DNA from: RGIG8050 sp045588915
Lineage (GTDB): Bacteria; Bacillota; Clostridia; Christensenellales; UBA1242
DNA: 64,000 nucleotides
Reading direction: 5' to 3'
NCBI GenBank assembly: GCA_045588915.1
Contig: JAZNFA010000004.1
Span: 62,001 to 126,000 of the forward strand
Under the pieces are notes generated by a model. It did not search any database. It was not told the DNA's origin and worked only from the letters and a program-made list of their open reading frames with translations. Positions 52,260 to 61,293 of this stretch are shown here, one piece after another (position 1 is the stretch's first letter; every line of letters begins with the position of its first letter). A program made the position numbers and the translations under genes.

Positions 52260-52757
52260 TCAATCCCCCTGCTTAATTTTTTTCAACAATTTTTGTTCAG
52301 CCTTACTCAGTGTAGAATTTCCAGCTGATTTGACCTTCACAGGTGTAATTCCATCGCCACTGGCAACAGCCTTTTTTACTGGCATTTGGTCAAGTGCCGA
52401 CTGTGCTGCCGTAATACCATTTGTTCCTTCAGCAGCACCAAAAATACGTTTTGCTACGGATTGAACAAATTCTTCTGAGCTTAACGTTCCAAGAGCTTGT
52501 TCAAGGTCTACCTTTTGATATGGGTCACCAGCCTTAAAATCTGTATTTTCAATAAAAGCTTTTGCTCGGTCTTTTTCATATTGTTTTCTCAAAAACTCTG
52601 CTTCGGCTTCGGCCGTACGTTCAGCAATATTTTGTGTAGAAATCTTACGTGCTTCGTCATGTGCTTTCAAACGCTGTGTTAATTTGTCCATACCGATGAT
52701 TAACAACCATAGTAAAACTAAACCAGCAATCCCCAAAAAGAGCCATAACCAATCCAT
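52260..52757 (-). CDS. Small membrane-anchored protein of unknown function
   Basis: A 165-residue protein with one N-terminal membrane helix (about 4-23) and a charged, helical cytosolic part with a coiled-coil stretch (RTAEAEAEFLRKQYEKDRAK). The end is Lys-rich (SKAEQKLLKKIKQ). No family recognised. It starts 37 nt after the RND gene ends and has a weak leaderless-type promoter. Confidence 0.7.
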   Translation of the reverse strand: MDWLWLFLGIAGLVLLWLLIIGMDKLTQRLKAHDEARKISTQNIAERTAEAEAEFLRKQYEKDRAKAFIENTDFKAGDPYQKVDLEQALGTLSSEEFVQSVAKRIFGAAEGTNGITAAQSALDQMPVKKAVASGDGITPVKVKSAGNSTLSKAEQKLLKKIKQGD

Positions 52758-52763
52758 ACAATT

Positions 52764-52792
52764 AACTTAACTTGAAATCAAGAATTTGACAA
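52764..52792 (-). promoter_or_regulatory. Weak promoter of the 165-residue protein gene
   Basis: On the minus strand TTGTCA (52787-52792), 17 nt, TAAGTT (52764-52769), then 6 nt to the ATG at 52757. The -10 box is poor. Confidence 0.4.
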
Positions 52793-52793
52793 C

Positions 52794-55700
52794 TTATTTT
52801 ACAGGTTGTTCTGTTTCAGCAGTGGCAATTTTGGTTTTCTTATCACGGCAGAAAATTGCGTAGAAAGCTGGCACAACCAATAAGGTTGTCACTGTACCAA
52901 ACAACAGACCACCAATTGAAACGACAGCCAAAGGTTGCATCAACGCACCACTACCACCTGGATTAAAGAAAGACCAACCAAACGCCATCGGTACCATTGC
53001 CAAGATTGTTGTTAATGCTGTCATAAAGATAGGACGCAAACGAGTACGTACCGAAGCAACTAACGCTTCTTTCACCGACAAACCATCACGACGTGCTTGG
53101 TTAGCATAGTCAACAGCTAAGATACCATTGTTAATGACAACACCCATCAAAATTAAACAACCAATCAACGCTGGAAGTGACAAAGGCATATTGCACATTG
53201 CTAACAAGATGAAAGCGCCAGTGAAACCTAACGGAACACAAATCAAAATAATAAATGGCATCAAGAATGATTGGAAAATTGCCACCATTACCAAATAAAT
53301 TAACAAGAAACCAACCAACAAAGCCATACCCATTGAGGAATATGTTTCGGTCATTTGTTCTTCAAAGCCATTATCCAAAATTGAAACTGACTTATCTTTG
53401 AAGTTGTCACTGTTCATCAATTCGTCTAAGTATTGATTCAAAGTTGATTGAATTTTGGTTGTATCTGCACTCGGATTAGCTTTGATTGAAATGGTTGCAG
53501 CATAACGACCGTTACTTTTTACAATCTTCACACCTTTGTTTTGGTCATAGATAACGGCACGGATACCAAGTTCATCCATCTTATCGGCAAACTTATTTTC
53601 CAAAGCCACACTAAAATCATCAAGCACACCACAAGCAACTTCGTAAGCTGTTTCTGTTGCATTGGCACGCGCATCAACTGTCAAAGTAACCGAAACTTCA
53701 TTTGCCATTAGACCACTTGCCATAGAAGATGTTGCCACGTCAAAATCTGCAAAATAATTATTATCATAATTTTGCAAAGCATTGTAAAGTTTTTCACTTG
53801 CCTGGTCGGTTGTCAGACTACGGTCGTCTTTTAATTTAACTTCCATTGTAATCGAAGCAACACCACCAGATAATACGTTCGCACCTGAATCATAGGCAAT
53901 CACACATTTTTCAATATCATTACCTAAAACATCCATTACTTCATTGTATAAAGGTTGCGCTAAATCCTTTTCAGTATTCTTATCAGCCACTTTGTTACCT
54001 GCAACTAATTTACCGTCAGTTGTTAAAGCAGCCGAAATGCTCAAAGTTCCTTCGTCGGTTGATGGCATTAAAATGAAGCCATTGACCAACAATAAGCAAG
54101 CCGAACCAATAAACAAAACAAAAGCCAAGACAACAGTTAACCACTTTTTGTTAATGGCAAAGCGCACAGTCTTTTCAAAAACTCGACCTGCTTTTTCACA
54201 GAAACTACTCCACCCGGTACGCATTTTTTGCCAGAAGTTTGGTTTCTTATTTGCAACAACAACTTTCTCTTGTTTGGGATTGATTTTGAAAGTTGATACA
54301 ATTGATGGCAAGAACATAACAGCCACCACAAAGGAACAAATCAAAGATAAAATCACAACCCAAACCAAGTCGATGAAGATTTCCATCATCATACCTTCCA
54401 AGAAAAACATTGGGAAGAAAACGCAGATGGTGGTCAAAGTTGAAGCCAACATCGCCATCATAATTTGTGACGCACCCTTAACACAAGCATCCTTCAGCGA
54501 CATACCTTTGTTACGTAAACGGAAAATATTTTCCAATACGACGACCGAATTATCAACCAACATACCAACAGCCAAAGCTAAACCAGCCATTGAAATGATG
54601 TTTAAATTGATTCCCATAAAATACATTGCAACAAAAGTTCCAACCAAAGCCAACGGGATTGAAATACCAATTGCTAAAGTCATTTTGATTGAACGCAAGA
54701 ATAGGAACAAAACAATTAAAGCTAAAACACCACCAACAATTAAGTTTTCACCGACCGAACCAATTGATTCGTTAATGTAATCGCCTTGACTACTGATAAT
54801 ATCGTAAGTAAAGTTTGGATTTTCAGCTTTCAATTTTTCCAAAGTCACAATTACATTCGCACAAACTTCGGTTGTTACAGCATTACTACTCTTTTGAATC
54901 GCAATACTGTAAGTATTAACTAAACCGTCTTTAGAACTTTGCCAAGCTTGGTCTTGGTTAGTCATACTGCTGTCAATGTTTGATGAAACAGTACCAACAC
55001 CAACCGTTGTCGAAATTTTATTCAAAACTTCATTTTCTAACCATTCTTGCTTTTTATCATCATCCGTTTCACCTTCGTAAGCCACAGTCACGTTCATTAC
55101 AGCCAACAACGATGGGTCAATTTTTAAAATTGTTTTGTTAAATTTTGTCCCATAAGCCACAGTATCGTCCAAAGCCATATTTTCAAAAGCCAAAGACAAT
55201 GCCGTTAAATCGACGGTCGCATCGCTGTTGTATTCCAAAGTCAACATTACCAAACCGAACTGGAACATTGTCGTACTACTGGTGTTTTTAATACCATTCA
55301 CACCAGACAAAGCCAACAAAGCTTCATCGGTCAAAACTTCCAATTGACGATCGCTTGGCATTACGGAAGCCAAGATTTCTTGTGGAGTACCTTCGGTTTG
55401 TATATTTAATAAGTAGTGTTTTAAAACCAAGTTCTCGGGATTGATACTGGTCGACTCAATTTGACCTGCTAAAAAAAGCATCATTTCGTTAACATCACCA
55501 GCCAATACCATCCCCGTAGCATCATCAGTATAACGGTCTTCGTTTTCCACTGCTTTTTTTGCACGGTCAACGACATCTGCTAACTTTTCGTTGTACTGCT
55601 CCATTAAGTAAGATTCGTTCGGGTTAAGCACCACCACGGCGTATGGCAAGTTCATTGATGGGAACAAATCCACCGACATTTTAGAGAACGCAAATACGCC

Positions 55701-55814
55701 CAAAACGATAATTGCCATAATACAAACAAAAACGGTGTACGGTTTATGTACACCGACTTTTGCCAGCCAATTATCCTGAATATTTTTGTCTAATTGATCT
55801 TGATTTTTTTCCAT
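52794..55814 (-). CDS. RND-family transporter (AcrB/SwrC-like)
   Basis: A 1006-residue proton-driven exporter. Helix 1 lies near residue 28-45, followed by the periplasm-equivalent loop opening with SVDLFPSMNLPYAVV. Helices 2-6 (about 355-490) contain GMLVDNSVVVLENIFRLR, where relatives carry the proton-relay Asp pair; here it is Asp-Asn, as in many Gram-positive members. A second large loop and helices 8-12 follow, with GVVINNGILAVDYANQARRDG. There is no adaptor or outer-membrane partner nearby, as expected for a monoderm. Substrate unknown; lipopeptides or drugs are typical. The promoter is close to consensus. Confidence 0.92.
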   Translation of the reverse strand: MEKNQDQLDKNIQDNWLAKVGVHKPYTVFVCIMAIIVLGVFAFSKMSVDLFPSMNLPYAVVVLNPNESYLMEQYNEKLADVVDRAKKAVENEDRYTDDATGMVLAGDVNEMMLFLAGQIESTSINPENLVLKHYLLNIQTEGTPQEILASVMPSDRQLEVLTDEALLALSGVNGIKNTSSTTMFQFGLVMLTLEYNSDATVDLTALSLAFENMALDDTVAYGTKFNKTILKIDPSLLAVMNVTVAYEGETDDDKKQEWLENEVLNKISTTVGVGTVSSNIDSSMTNQDQAWQSSKDGLVNTYSIAIQKSSNAVTTEVCANVIVTLEKLKAENPNFTYDIISSQGDYINESIGSVGENLIVGGVLALIVLFLFLRSIKMTLAIGISIPLALVGTFVAMYFMGINLNIISMAGLALAVGMLVDNSVVVLENIFRLRNKGMSLKDACVKGASQIMMAMLASTLTTICVFFPMFFLEGMMMEIFIDLVWVVILSLICSFVVAVMFLPSIVSTFKINPKQEKVVVANKKPNFWQKMRTGWSSFCEKAGRVFEKTVRFAINKKWLTVVLAFVLFIGSACLLLVNGFILMPSTDEGTLSISAALTTDGKLVAGNKVADKNTEKDLAQPLYNEVMDVLGNDIEKCVIAYDSGANVLSGGVASITMEVKLKDDRSLTTDQASEKLYNALQNYDNNYFADFDVATSSMASGLMANEVSVTLTVDARANATETAYEVACGVLDDFSVALENKFADKMDELGIRAVIYDQNKGVKIVKSNGRYAATISIKANPSADTTKIQSTLNQYLDELMNSDNFKDKSVSILDNGFEEQMTETYSSMGMALLVGFLLIYLVMVAIFQSFLMPFIILICVPLGFTGAFILLAMCNMPLSLPALIGCLILMGVVINNGILAVDYANQARRDGLSVKEALVASVRTRLRPIFMTALTTILAMVPMAFGWSFFNPGGSGALMQPLAVVSIGGLLFGTVTTLLVVPAFYAIFCRDKKTKIATAETEQPVK

Positions 55815-55822
55815 AAGTACTT

Positions 55823-55851
55823 ATTATGTACCCGCAATCGCAATTTGTCAA
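55823..55851 (-). promoter_or_regulatory. Leaderless-type promoter of the RND gene
   Basis: On the minus strand TTGACA (55846-55851), 17 nt, CATAAT (55823-55828), then 8 nt to the ATG at 55814. Confidence 0.65.
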
Positions 55852-55872
55852 TCCACGACGGCAAATTTTTCC

Positions 55873-57756
55873 TTACGCATTTTTACTGCGGTTGAGAATG
55901 TATTGATCTGAACCATCGGACATATAAATATTTTCGCCGTCCGTCCAAATATGAACAGCATAAAAATAAGAATCCGAAGTAACCCACTTCTTATCCAACC
56001 AAGTATTTGTTGTTTGATCCAAAACATAATGCTGATTACTATTTGAATAGTAAGTATTTGTACCATCGGTCCAAATATAACGACCGTCAATATTGCGATT
56101 CCATTGTACAACTTCCCATGTGTAATTTTCTTTTAAGATATAATGATTTGAACCATCGGAATAATAAGTATTTACCCCATCACTCCAACGATAGTTTTTA
56201 TCAGAATACTTAGGTTTAACATCGCCTTGCCATTCCACATCTTCCCATTCTTTGGTTTCTCGGTTAAATTTGTAATCACCACAGTACACATCTACGCCAT
56301 CGGTCCAAAGACTGCCAGTCGAAACTGTTTCATTCCATTCAACCGCTTCCCATGTTTTGGTTGCTTTGTTTAATTTATATGAACCATAACATTCAAGATA
56401 AGTTTCAACACCATCAGTCCAAATATATCGACCAGAAAATTCTATTGCATTACCACTTAATCCCTGCCAAGTAATTGGTTCCCATGTACGAGTATTTGAC
56501 GCTAAAACAAAATGCTTACCTGAATCAGAATAGTATGTATTTATACCATCGGTCCAAATATTATTTTCTGCTCTAAAATTTCCTTTTAGCCCTTTCAGCA
56601 CCGCAGGAACCCAGTTTTTGATAGTTTTATCAAAAGTAAAATGCATATTATTATAGTAAAAATATTGTTTTCCATTATGTGTCCAGATATTAGCACCCCA
56701 TGCAGGTATTCGCTTTTGATTATATTCAAATTGAATACTTGACCATTTTTTATTCGCTTTGTCTAAAATATAATTATCATTATTACTACAAAAATAAATA
56801 TCATTGCCGTCCGTCCAAGTATACTCACCACTAAAACTGGTTAACCCCGTCCACGTTACCGTTTCCCATGTATTATCTGCACCTAAAATGTATTGATCAC
56901 TGGTATATGAATAATAAATTTTTTCGCCGTGCGTCCAAATATATTGACCATAAAAATTGCTTAAACCCGTCCATGTTACCGTTTCCCATGTATTATCTGC
57001 ACCTAAAACATATTGTGTGCTACCACTCGAATAATAAGTATCTTTGCCGTCCGTCCAAATATAGTTACAATCAAAACTAGTCAAACCATTCCACGTAATT
57101 TTTTCCCATGTGTTGTCTGCACCTAAAACGTATTGATTACTGTTATATGAATAATAAATATTTTCGCCGTCCGTCCAAATATATCGACCATCAAAGCTGG
57201 TTAAACCAGTCCATGTGATTTTTTCCCAAGTTTCATCTTCGCCTAAGACATATTGTGTACTATAATTTGAATAATAAGTATTTTCGCCGTCCGTCCATAC
57301 ATACTTACCATCAAGATTTTCACACAAACCACCCCATGAAGCCACGGTAAGCCAATCTTTTTCCACCATGTTCGCCACAAATTTGGTGTTTGCTTTAATC
57401 GTGGTACTGTCTGTCATTTTTTCGCCAACACCGTCGATTTTCCAACCGTCGAAAGCATGTGTGTCGGTGTCGGGTGCGGTTGGCAATGAAATACTGTTAC
57501 CTTTTTTGGTAACGTCGATTTTCCAAATTTTGCCGTCGACTTCGTAAGACACAACCGCCGATGCAGGATCCATGTTAATCGTGTTTTGTAAATCGTCTAA
57601 TACGTCTGTAATATTATCTACTTCTTCGGTTAGTTCGTTATTCCTGTTGGTTAATCCACTATTCGACAAACTAAAGCTGACGGCAAACAATGTCGATATC
57701 GACGCTACAACGACCGAAATGAAAAGCATTAAAATTCGAAACAATTTATTATTCAT
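55873..57756 (-). CDS. WTDG-repeat (Kelch-like) surface protein, long paralogue
   Basis: A 627-residue protein and the long paralogue of the gene at 9100. Residues 1-30 are a signal peptide or anchor almost identical to the paralogue (MNNKLFRIL-LFIS). A short coiled coil (35-62) and a Listeria-Bacteroides-type repeat (about 70-130, with VDGKIWKIDV and HAFDGWKIDG) follow. Twelve repeats of about 35-45 residues occupy the rest, each with a core like YIWTDGENIYYS preceded by TW-x-x-x-TWTGL. The first five are nearly identical at the DNA level. This is consistent with an extracellular beta-propeller that can gain or lose blades. An AAGGAG site lies 5 nt before the ATG. Function as adhesin is inferred only. 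Confidence 0.82.
   Translation of the reverse strand: MNNKLFRILMLFISVVVASISTLFAVSFSLSNSGLTNRNNELTEEVDNITDVLDDLQNTINMDPASAVVSYEVDGKIWKIDVTKKGNSISLPTAPDTDTHAFDGWKIDGVGEKMTDSTTIKANTKFVANMVEKDWLTVASWGGLCENLDGKYVWTDGENTYYSNYSTQYVLGEDETWEKITWTGLTSFDGRYIWTDGENIYYSYNSNQYVLGADNTWEKITWNGLTSFDCNYIWTDGKDTYYSSGSTQYVLGADNTWETVTWTGLSNFYGQYIWTHGEKIYYSYTSDQYILGADNTWETVTWTGLTSFSGEYTWTDGNDIYFCSNNDNYILDKANKKWSSIQFEYNQKRIPAWGANIWTHNGKQYFYYNNMHFTFDKTIKNWVPAVLKGLKGNFRAENNIWTDGINTYYSDSGKHFVLASNTRTWEPITWQGLSGNAIEFSGRYIWTDGVETYLECYGSYKLNKATKTWEAVEWNETVSTGSLWTDGVDVYCGDYKFNRETKEWEDVEWQGDVKPKYSDKNYRWSDGVNTYYSDGSNHYILKENYTWEVVQWNRNIDGRYIWTDGTNTYYSNSNQHYVLDQTTNTWLDKKWVTSDSYFYAVHIWTDGENIYMSDGSDQYILNRSKNA
56780..57310 (-). 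repeat. Near-identical tandem repeats coding WTDG blades
   Basis: Five consecutive in-frame units of about 120 nt share long identical stretches such as CGCCGTCCGTCCAAATAT and CCCATGTATTATCTGCACC (plus-strand reading). They are much more alike than the repeats downstream, so recent duplication or homogenisation is likely. Confidence 0.75.
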
Positions 57757-57807
57757 TTGTTCTCCTTTTGTATAGTCCCAGCATTAGTATGTGGCACTAC
57801 TACTAAA

Positions 57808-57835
57808 CTTATAATAGAAAAAAAAAAAAAATCAA
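57808..57835 (-). promoter_or_regulatory. Promoter with poly-T(14) tract in its spacer
   Basis: On the minus strand TTGATT (57830-57835) is followed by twelve T, then CTAT, then TATAAG (57808-57813), a 16-nt spacer. The full T run is 14 nt (57818-57831). The leader down to the ATG at 57756 is about 45 nt, with AAAGGAG, and is nearly identical to the leader of the paralogue at 9100-10329. Confidence 0.6.
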
Positions 57836-57865
57836 GCGATTTTCATTCATAGACAAAAACACATT

Positions 57866-57894
57866 AAAAAAGTCCGTTGCGTGCGGACTTTTTT
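57866..57894. terminator. Terminator of the NfeD-SPFH unit
   Basis: AAAAAAGTCCG (57866-57876) pairs with CGGACTTTTTT (57884-57894) around a 7-nt loop. It lies just after the SPFH gene on the minus strand. Confidence 0.9.
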
Positions 57895-57907
57895 ATTACT
57901 TTTTATT

Positions 57908-58801
57908 TTATTTTGACTTAGTTGTCTTTTTGGTTGGTTCGGATTGGCTCAATGTTTCTTTAATCGAAGTAAACAAAGTCGCAACATTTGCTAAATCATT
58001 TGGCACGATAATTTTGGTCGCTTCCCCATTCGCCATAACTTTTAAGGCTTCGTAACCTTGCAAAGTTAAGTAAGCAGCATCAGGTTTTGCTTCCATAATT
58101 TTTTCGATTGCACACTTTTGACCTTCGGCTTCGGTAAGCAATGCGATTTTACGTGCTTCGGCTTTTAAGATTTCAGCTTCTTTTTCACCTTCAGCAACCA
58201 AGATTTTGCTACGCTTTTCACCTTCGGCTAACAAAATGTTTTCACGACGTTCACGTTCAGCACGCATTTGTTTTTCCATACTTTCTTGAATTGCGGCTGG
58301 TGGTAAAATGTTTTTCAATTCAACACGATTAACTTTAATACCCCAAGGGTCAGTTGCTGTGTCAATGATTTCACGCATTTTGGTATTAACGGTATCACGA
58401 CTGCTTAAAGTTTCGTCTAATTCCAATTCACCAACAATATTACGTAAAGTCGTTGCTGTCAAATTTTCGATTGCCGACATTGGACGTTCAATACCATAAC
58501 TGTACAATTTAGGGTCAACAATTTGGAAGAAAACAACGCTGTCGATTTGCATCGTAACATTATCTTTAGTAATTACAGGTTGTGGACGGAAATCAGCAAC
58601 TTGTTCCTTCAAAGAAATCATCGGCAATGCACGGTCAATGAAAGGCATAATAAAACGTAGTCCCGTTCCCAAAGTACGGTGGTACTTACCTAAACGTTCG
58701 ACAATCACAGCAGTTCCCTGCTTGACGATACGGATTGAAAGCGCCAAAATTACGACTAAGGCAACACCAATCACAATAATTGCAATAATCCAAGGTTCCA
58801 T
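57908..58801 (-). CDS. SPFH/stomatin-like membrane protein (QmcA type)
   Basis: A 297-residue protein. One N-terminal membrane helix (about 4-24) is followed by a Band 7 domain (IRIVKQGTAVIVERLGKYHRTL onwards, with RDTVNTKMREIID and GIKVNRVELKNILPP). A long Ala/Glu/Lys coiled coil (about 180-245) and a Lys-rich end complete it. Such proteins form large membrane-bound oligomers that organise membrane microdomains and protease complexes. The upstream NfeD-like gene is the usual partner. The AAGGAG site lies unusually far (15 nt) from the ATG. A terminator follows the gene. Confidence 0.92.
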   Translation of the reverse strand: MEPWIIAIIVIGVALVVILALSIRIVKQGTAVIVERLGKYHRTLGTGLRFIMPFIDRALPMISLKEQVADFRPQPVITKDNVTMQIDSVVFFQIVDPKLYSYGIERPMSAIENLTATTLRNIVGELELDETLSSRDTVNTKMREIIDTATDPWGIKVNRVELKNILPPAAIQESMEKQMRAERERRENILLAEGEKRSKILVAEGEKEAEILKAEARKIALLTEAEGQKCAIEKIMEAKPDAAYLTLQGYEALKVMANGEATKIIVPNDLANVATLFTSIKETLSQSEPTKKTTKSK

Positions 58802-58840
58802 ATTTATTTTTTTATTCTCCTTTTATTTTAATTATGTTTT

Positions 58841-59299
58841 TTATTTACTGGTTGTTTCTTTATCAGTCTTTGCCGTGTCAACTGGTTGAACAATCATCTT
58901 GTTACCTTCCACACGTTCAATTGTCACAAAATCATCTTTCTTCAATTCAGCATCGCAAACAGCAGTCCAAACGACATCATTGATTTTGATAGAAGATTTA
59001 CCTTCAACAACATCGGCCAACAAACGAACTTTCTTACCAAAATATTGGTCAACATTAGTTGAAATTGCAGGTTTCTTCAAAAGCTTTTTTACTAAAGGGC
59101 GTGTTCCAATAATTGCGACAATTGCCACAATGAAGAATGTTAAAATTTGCCAAACTAATTCAACCCCACAAGCTGCCAAAATTAAAGCAACAATTGCAGC
59201 TAACGAAAAGCAACAAGAGAAAAAATCTACCGTGAAAAATTCTAATAATAATGTCGCAGCAATTACGACTGACCAAATAATAATCATTGTTGTTGTCAT
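58841..59299 (-). CDS. NfeD-like membrane protein
   Basis: A 152-residue protein with closely packed membrane helices in the first 75 residues (including IIWSVVIAATLLLEFFTVDFF and LTFFIVAIVAIIGTRPLVK). A C-terminal OB-fold domain follows (FGKKVRLLADVVEGKSSIKI and then VVWTAVCDAELKKDDFVTIERVEGNKMIV). This is the short NfeD1b type that pairs with SPFH proteins in membrane quality control. It is the first gene of the NfeD-SPFH unit, 39 nt upstream of the SPFH gene, with a leaderless-type start. Confidence 0.9.
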   Translation of the reverse strand: MTTTMIIIWSVVIAATLLLEFFTVDFFSCCFSLAAIVALILAACGVELVWQILTFFIVAIVAIIGTRPLVKKLLKKPAISTNVDQYFGKKVRLLADVVEGKSSIKINDVVWTAVCDAELKKDDFVTIERVEGNKMIVQPVDTAKTDKETTSK

Positions 59300-59305
59300 C
59301 TTTAT

Positions 59306-59335
59306 ATTGTATCAAAACTTATTTTCTTTTGTCCA
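59306..59335 (-). promoter_or_regulatory. Leaderless-type promoter of the NfeD gene
   Basis: On the minus strand TGGACA (59330-59335), 18 nt, TACAAT (59306-59311), then 6 nt to the ATG at 59299. The -35 box falls in the repeated 3' end of uvrB. Confidence 0.5.
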
Positions 59336-61286
59336 CTTTTTTGTCCACTTTTTTTTGCAAAGCACTGATACGCTCACGGTACTGAATCGCTAATTCAAAG
59401 TTTAAATTCTGACTGGCAGCATTCATCAATTCCGTCAACTGTTCAATTGTCAACTCATCTTGAACAGCCGAATTTTCGCCCTTCTCTTTTTGTGTAATAT
59501 ACAAAGAATTTTTAATTGAACTGTAAACCGTACGTGGCACAATCTGATGTTTTTCGTTATATTCCATTTGAATCTGACGACGGCGTGAAGTTTCATCCAT
59601 TGCAGCTTGCATACTTGGTGTAACTTTATTTGCATACAAAATCACACGAGCGTTTGCGTTACGAGCAGCACGTCCAATCGTTTGAATTAAGGCACGTGTC
59701 GAACGGAATAAACCTTCCTTATCAGCATCCAAAATTGCCACCAATTCAACTTCCGGCAAATCCAAACCTTCACGCAACAAGTTAATCCCGACAATGACAT
59801 CAAACTTATCTTGACGGAAGGCCGTTAAAATTTCGGTACGTTCCAACGTATCAATTTCGCTATGCAAGTAGCGAACACGAACTTGATTTTCGGTCAAGAA
59901 AGCTGTCAAATCTTCAGCCATTTTCTTGGTTAAAGTTGTCACCAGAATTTTACCCTTACGTGCCGCTACTGTACGAATTTCGTTCAAAACGTCACTGACC
60001 TGATGGTCCTTTTCACGAACAATCACTTCGGGGTCTAAGAGTCCTGTCGGCCGAATAATTTGTTCCACGATGTTTTCCCCAGCCAAATCAAGTTCATAAC
60101 TTTCTGGTGTTGCCGATACATAGATGCACTGCCCTAAACGTTGGTTAAATTCTTGAAAATTCAAAGGACGGTTATCATACGCTGACGGCAAACGGAAACC
60201 AAAGTCAACCAAGACTTTTTTACGAGCCCGGTCACCATTATACATTCCACGAATTTGTGGTACAGTAATATGCGATTCATCGATAAAGACTAAATAATCA
60301 TCTGGAAAATATGACATCAAAGTATACGGTGGCTCGCCTGGTTGACGACCATCAAAATACCGTGAATAGTTTTCAATACCTTTGACAAAGCCCAATTCAG
60401 CCAACATTTCTAAATCATAATTAGTACGTTGTGTAATGCGATGACTTTCTACCACCATTTTATTATCATCAAAGAATTTTTTTTGAATTGCTAAATCGGC
60501 ACGAATTTTTTCAATCGCTTCGTGTAATTTTTCTGAACCAACGGCAAAGTGCGACGCCGGGAAAATCGCAATATGTGCTAACGACGATAATTTATGACCA
60601 GTCAAAGCATCAATTTCCAAAATCTTTTCAATTTCATCACCCCAGAACTGAACACGGATAGCAACATTAGACGCATAAGACGGAATAATATCAACAACAT
60701 CACCGTGCGCACGAAAACTACCACGCACAAAATCAACATCAGCACGTTTGTATTGATTATCGACCAAACGTTTGACCAAATCACGACGATTTAATTCCAT
60801 ACCAGGTCGTAACGAAATTCCCATCTTGAAATATTCTTGTGGTTCACCTAAACCATAAATACAGGATACCGATGCCACAACAATCGTGTCATTCCGTTCA
60901 CACAATGACGAAGTTGCAGCGTGACGCAATTTATCAATTTCATCATTGATTGCCATATCTTTTTCGATGTATGTATCAGTTGCTGGCAAATAAGCCTCAG
61001 GCTGATAATAATCGTAATAACTTACAAAATATTCAACACGGTTTTCTGGGAAAAACTCACGAAACTCATTACAAAGTTGTGCTGCCAAAGTTTTGTTATG
61101 CGCAATTACCAAAGTTGGCTTGTTTGCGTTCTTAATGACATTGGCCATCGTAAAAGTTTTACCACTACCTGTTACGCCCAATAAAACTTGATGGCGAACA
61201 CCATCTTGCACGCCTCGTGTTAACTTAGCAATTGCATTTGGTTGATCGCCCATCGGTTGATATTGGGAAACTAATTTAAAATCCAT
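59319..61286 (-). CDS. uvrB: Excinuclease ABC subunit B
   Basis: A 655-residue helicase-like damage verifier that hands DNA to UvrC. Walker A is LLGVTGSGKTFTMANVI near residue 40. The beta-hairpin region YFVSYYDYYQPEAYLPATDT lies near 95; FIDESHITVPQIRGMYNGDR is the Walker B area, and GLDLPEVELVAILDADKEG is in the second helicase domain. The C-terminal UVR domain (about 605-640, QLTELMNAASQNLNFELAIQ) is the contact for UvrC, whose own UVR pair is kept. The extreme C-terminus repeats KVDKK/KVDKR. It lies in a unit with the two genes upstream, 7 nt after the previous stop. Confidence 0.97.
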   Translation of the reverse strand: MDFKLVSQYQPMGDQPNAIAKLTRGVQDGVRHQVLLGVTGSGKTFTMANVIKNANKPTLVIAHNKTLAAQLCNEFREFFPENRVEYFVSYYDYYQPEAYLPATDTYIEKDMAINDEIDKLRHAATSSLCERNDTIVVASVSCIYGLGEPQEYFKMGISLRPGMELNRRDLVKRLVDNQYKRADVDFVRGSFRAHGDVVDIIPSYASNVAIRVQFWGDEIEKILEIDALTGHKLSSLAHIAIFPASHFAVGSEKLHEAIEKIRADLAIQKKFFDDNKMVVESHRITQRTNYDLEMLAELGFVKGIENYSRYFDGRQPGEPPYTLMSYFPDDYLVFIDESHITVPQIRGMYNGDRARKKVLVDFGFRLPSAYDNRPLNFQEFNQRLGQCIYVSATPESYELDLAGENIVEQIIRPTGLLDPEVIVREKDHQVSDVLNEIRTVAARKGKILVTTLTKKMAEDLTAFLTENQVRVRYLHSEIDTLERTEILTAFRQDKFDVIVGINLLREGLDLPEVELVAILDADKEGLFRSTRALIQTIGRAARNANARVILYANKVTPSMQAAMDETSRRRQIQMEYNEKHQIVPRTVYSSIKNSLYITQKEKGENSAVQDELTIEQLTELMNAASQNLNFELAIQYRERISALQKKVDKKVDKRK

Positions 61287-61293
61287 ATTTTAA

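Noticed and set aside
53944..54780. A 278-codon plus-strand frame opposite the RND transporter
   Set aside because: Lys/Thr-rich composition mirrors the antisense of membrane-helix codons, and no promoter or Shine-Dalgarno site supports it.
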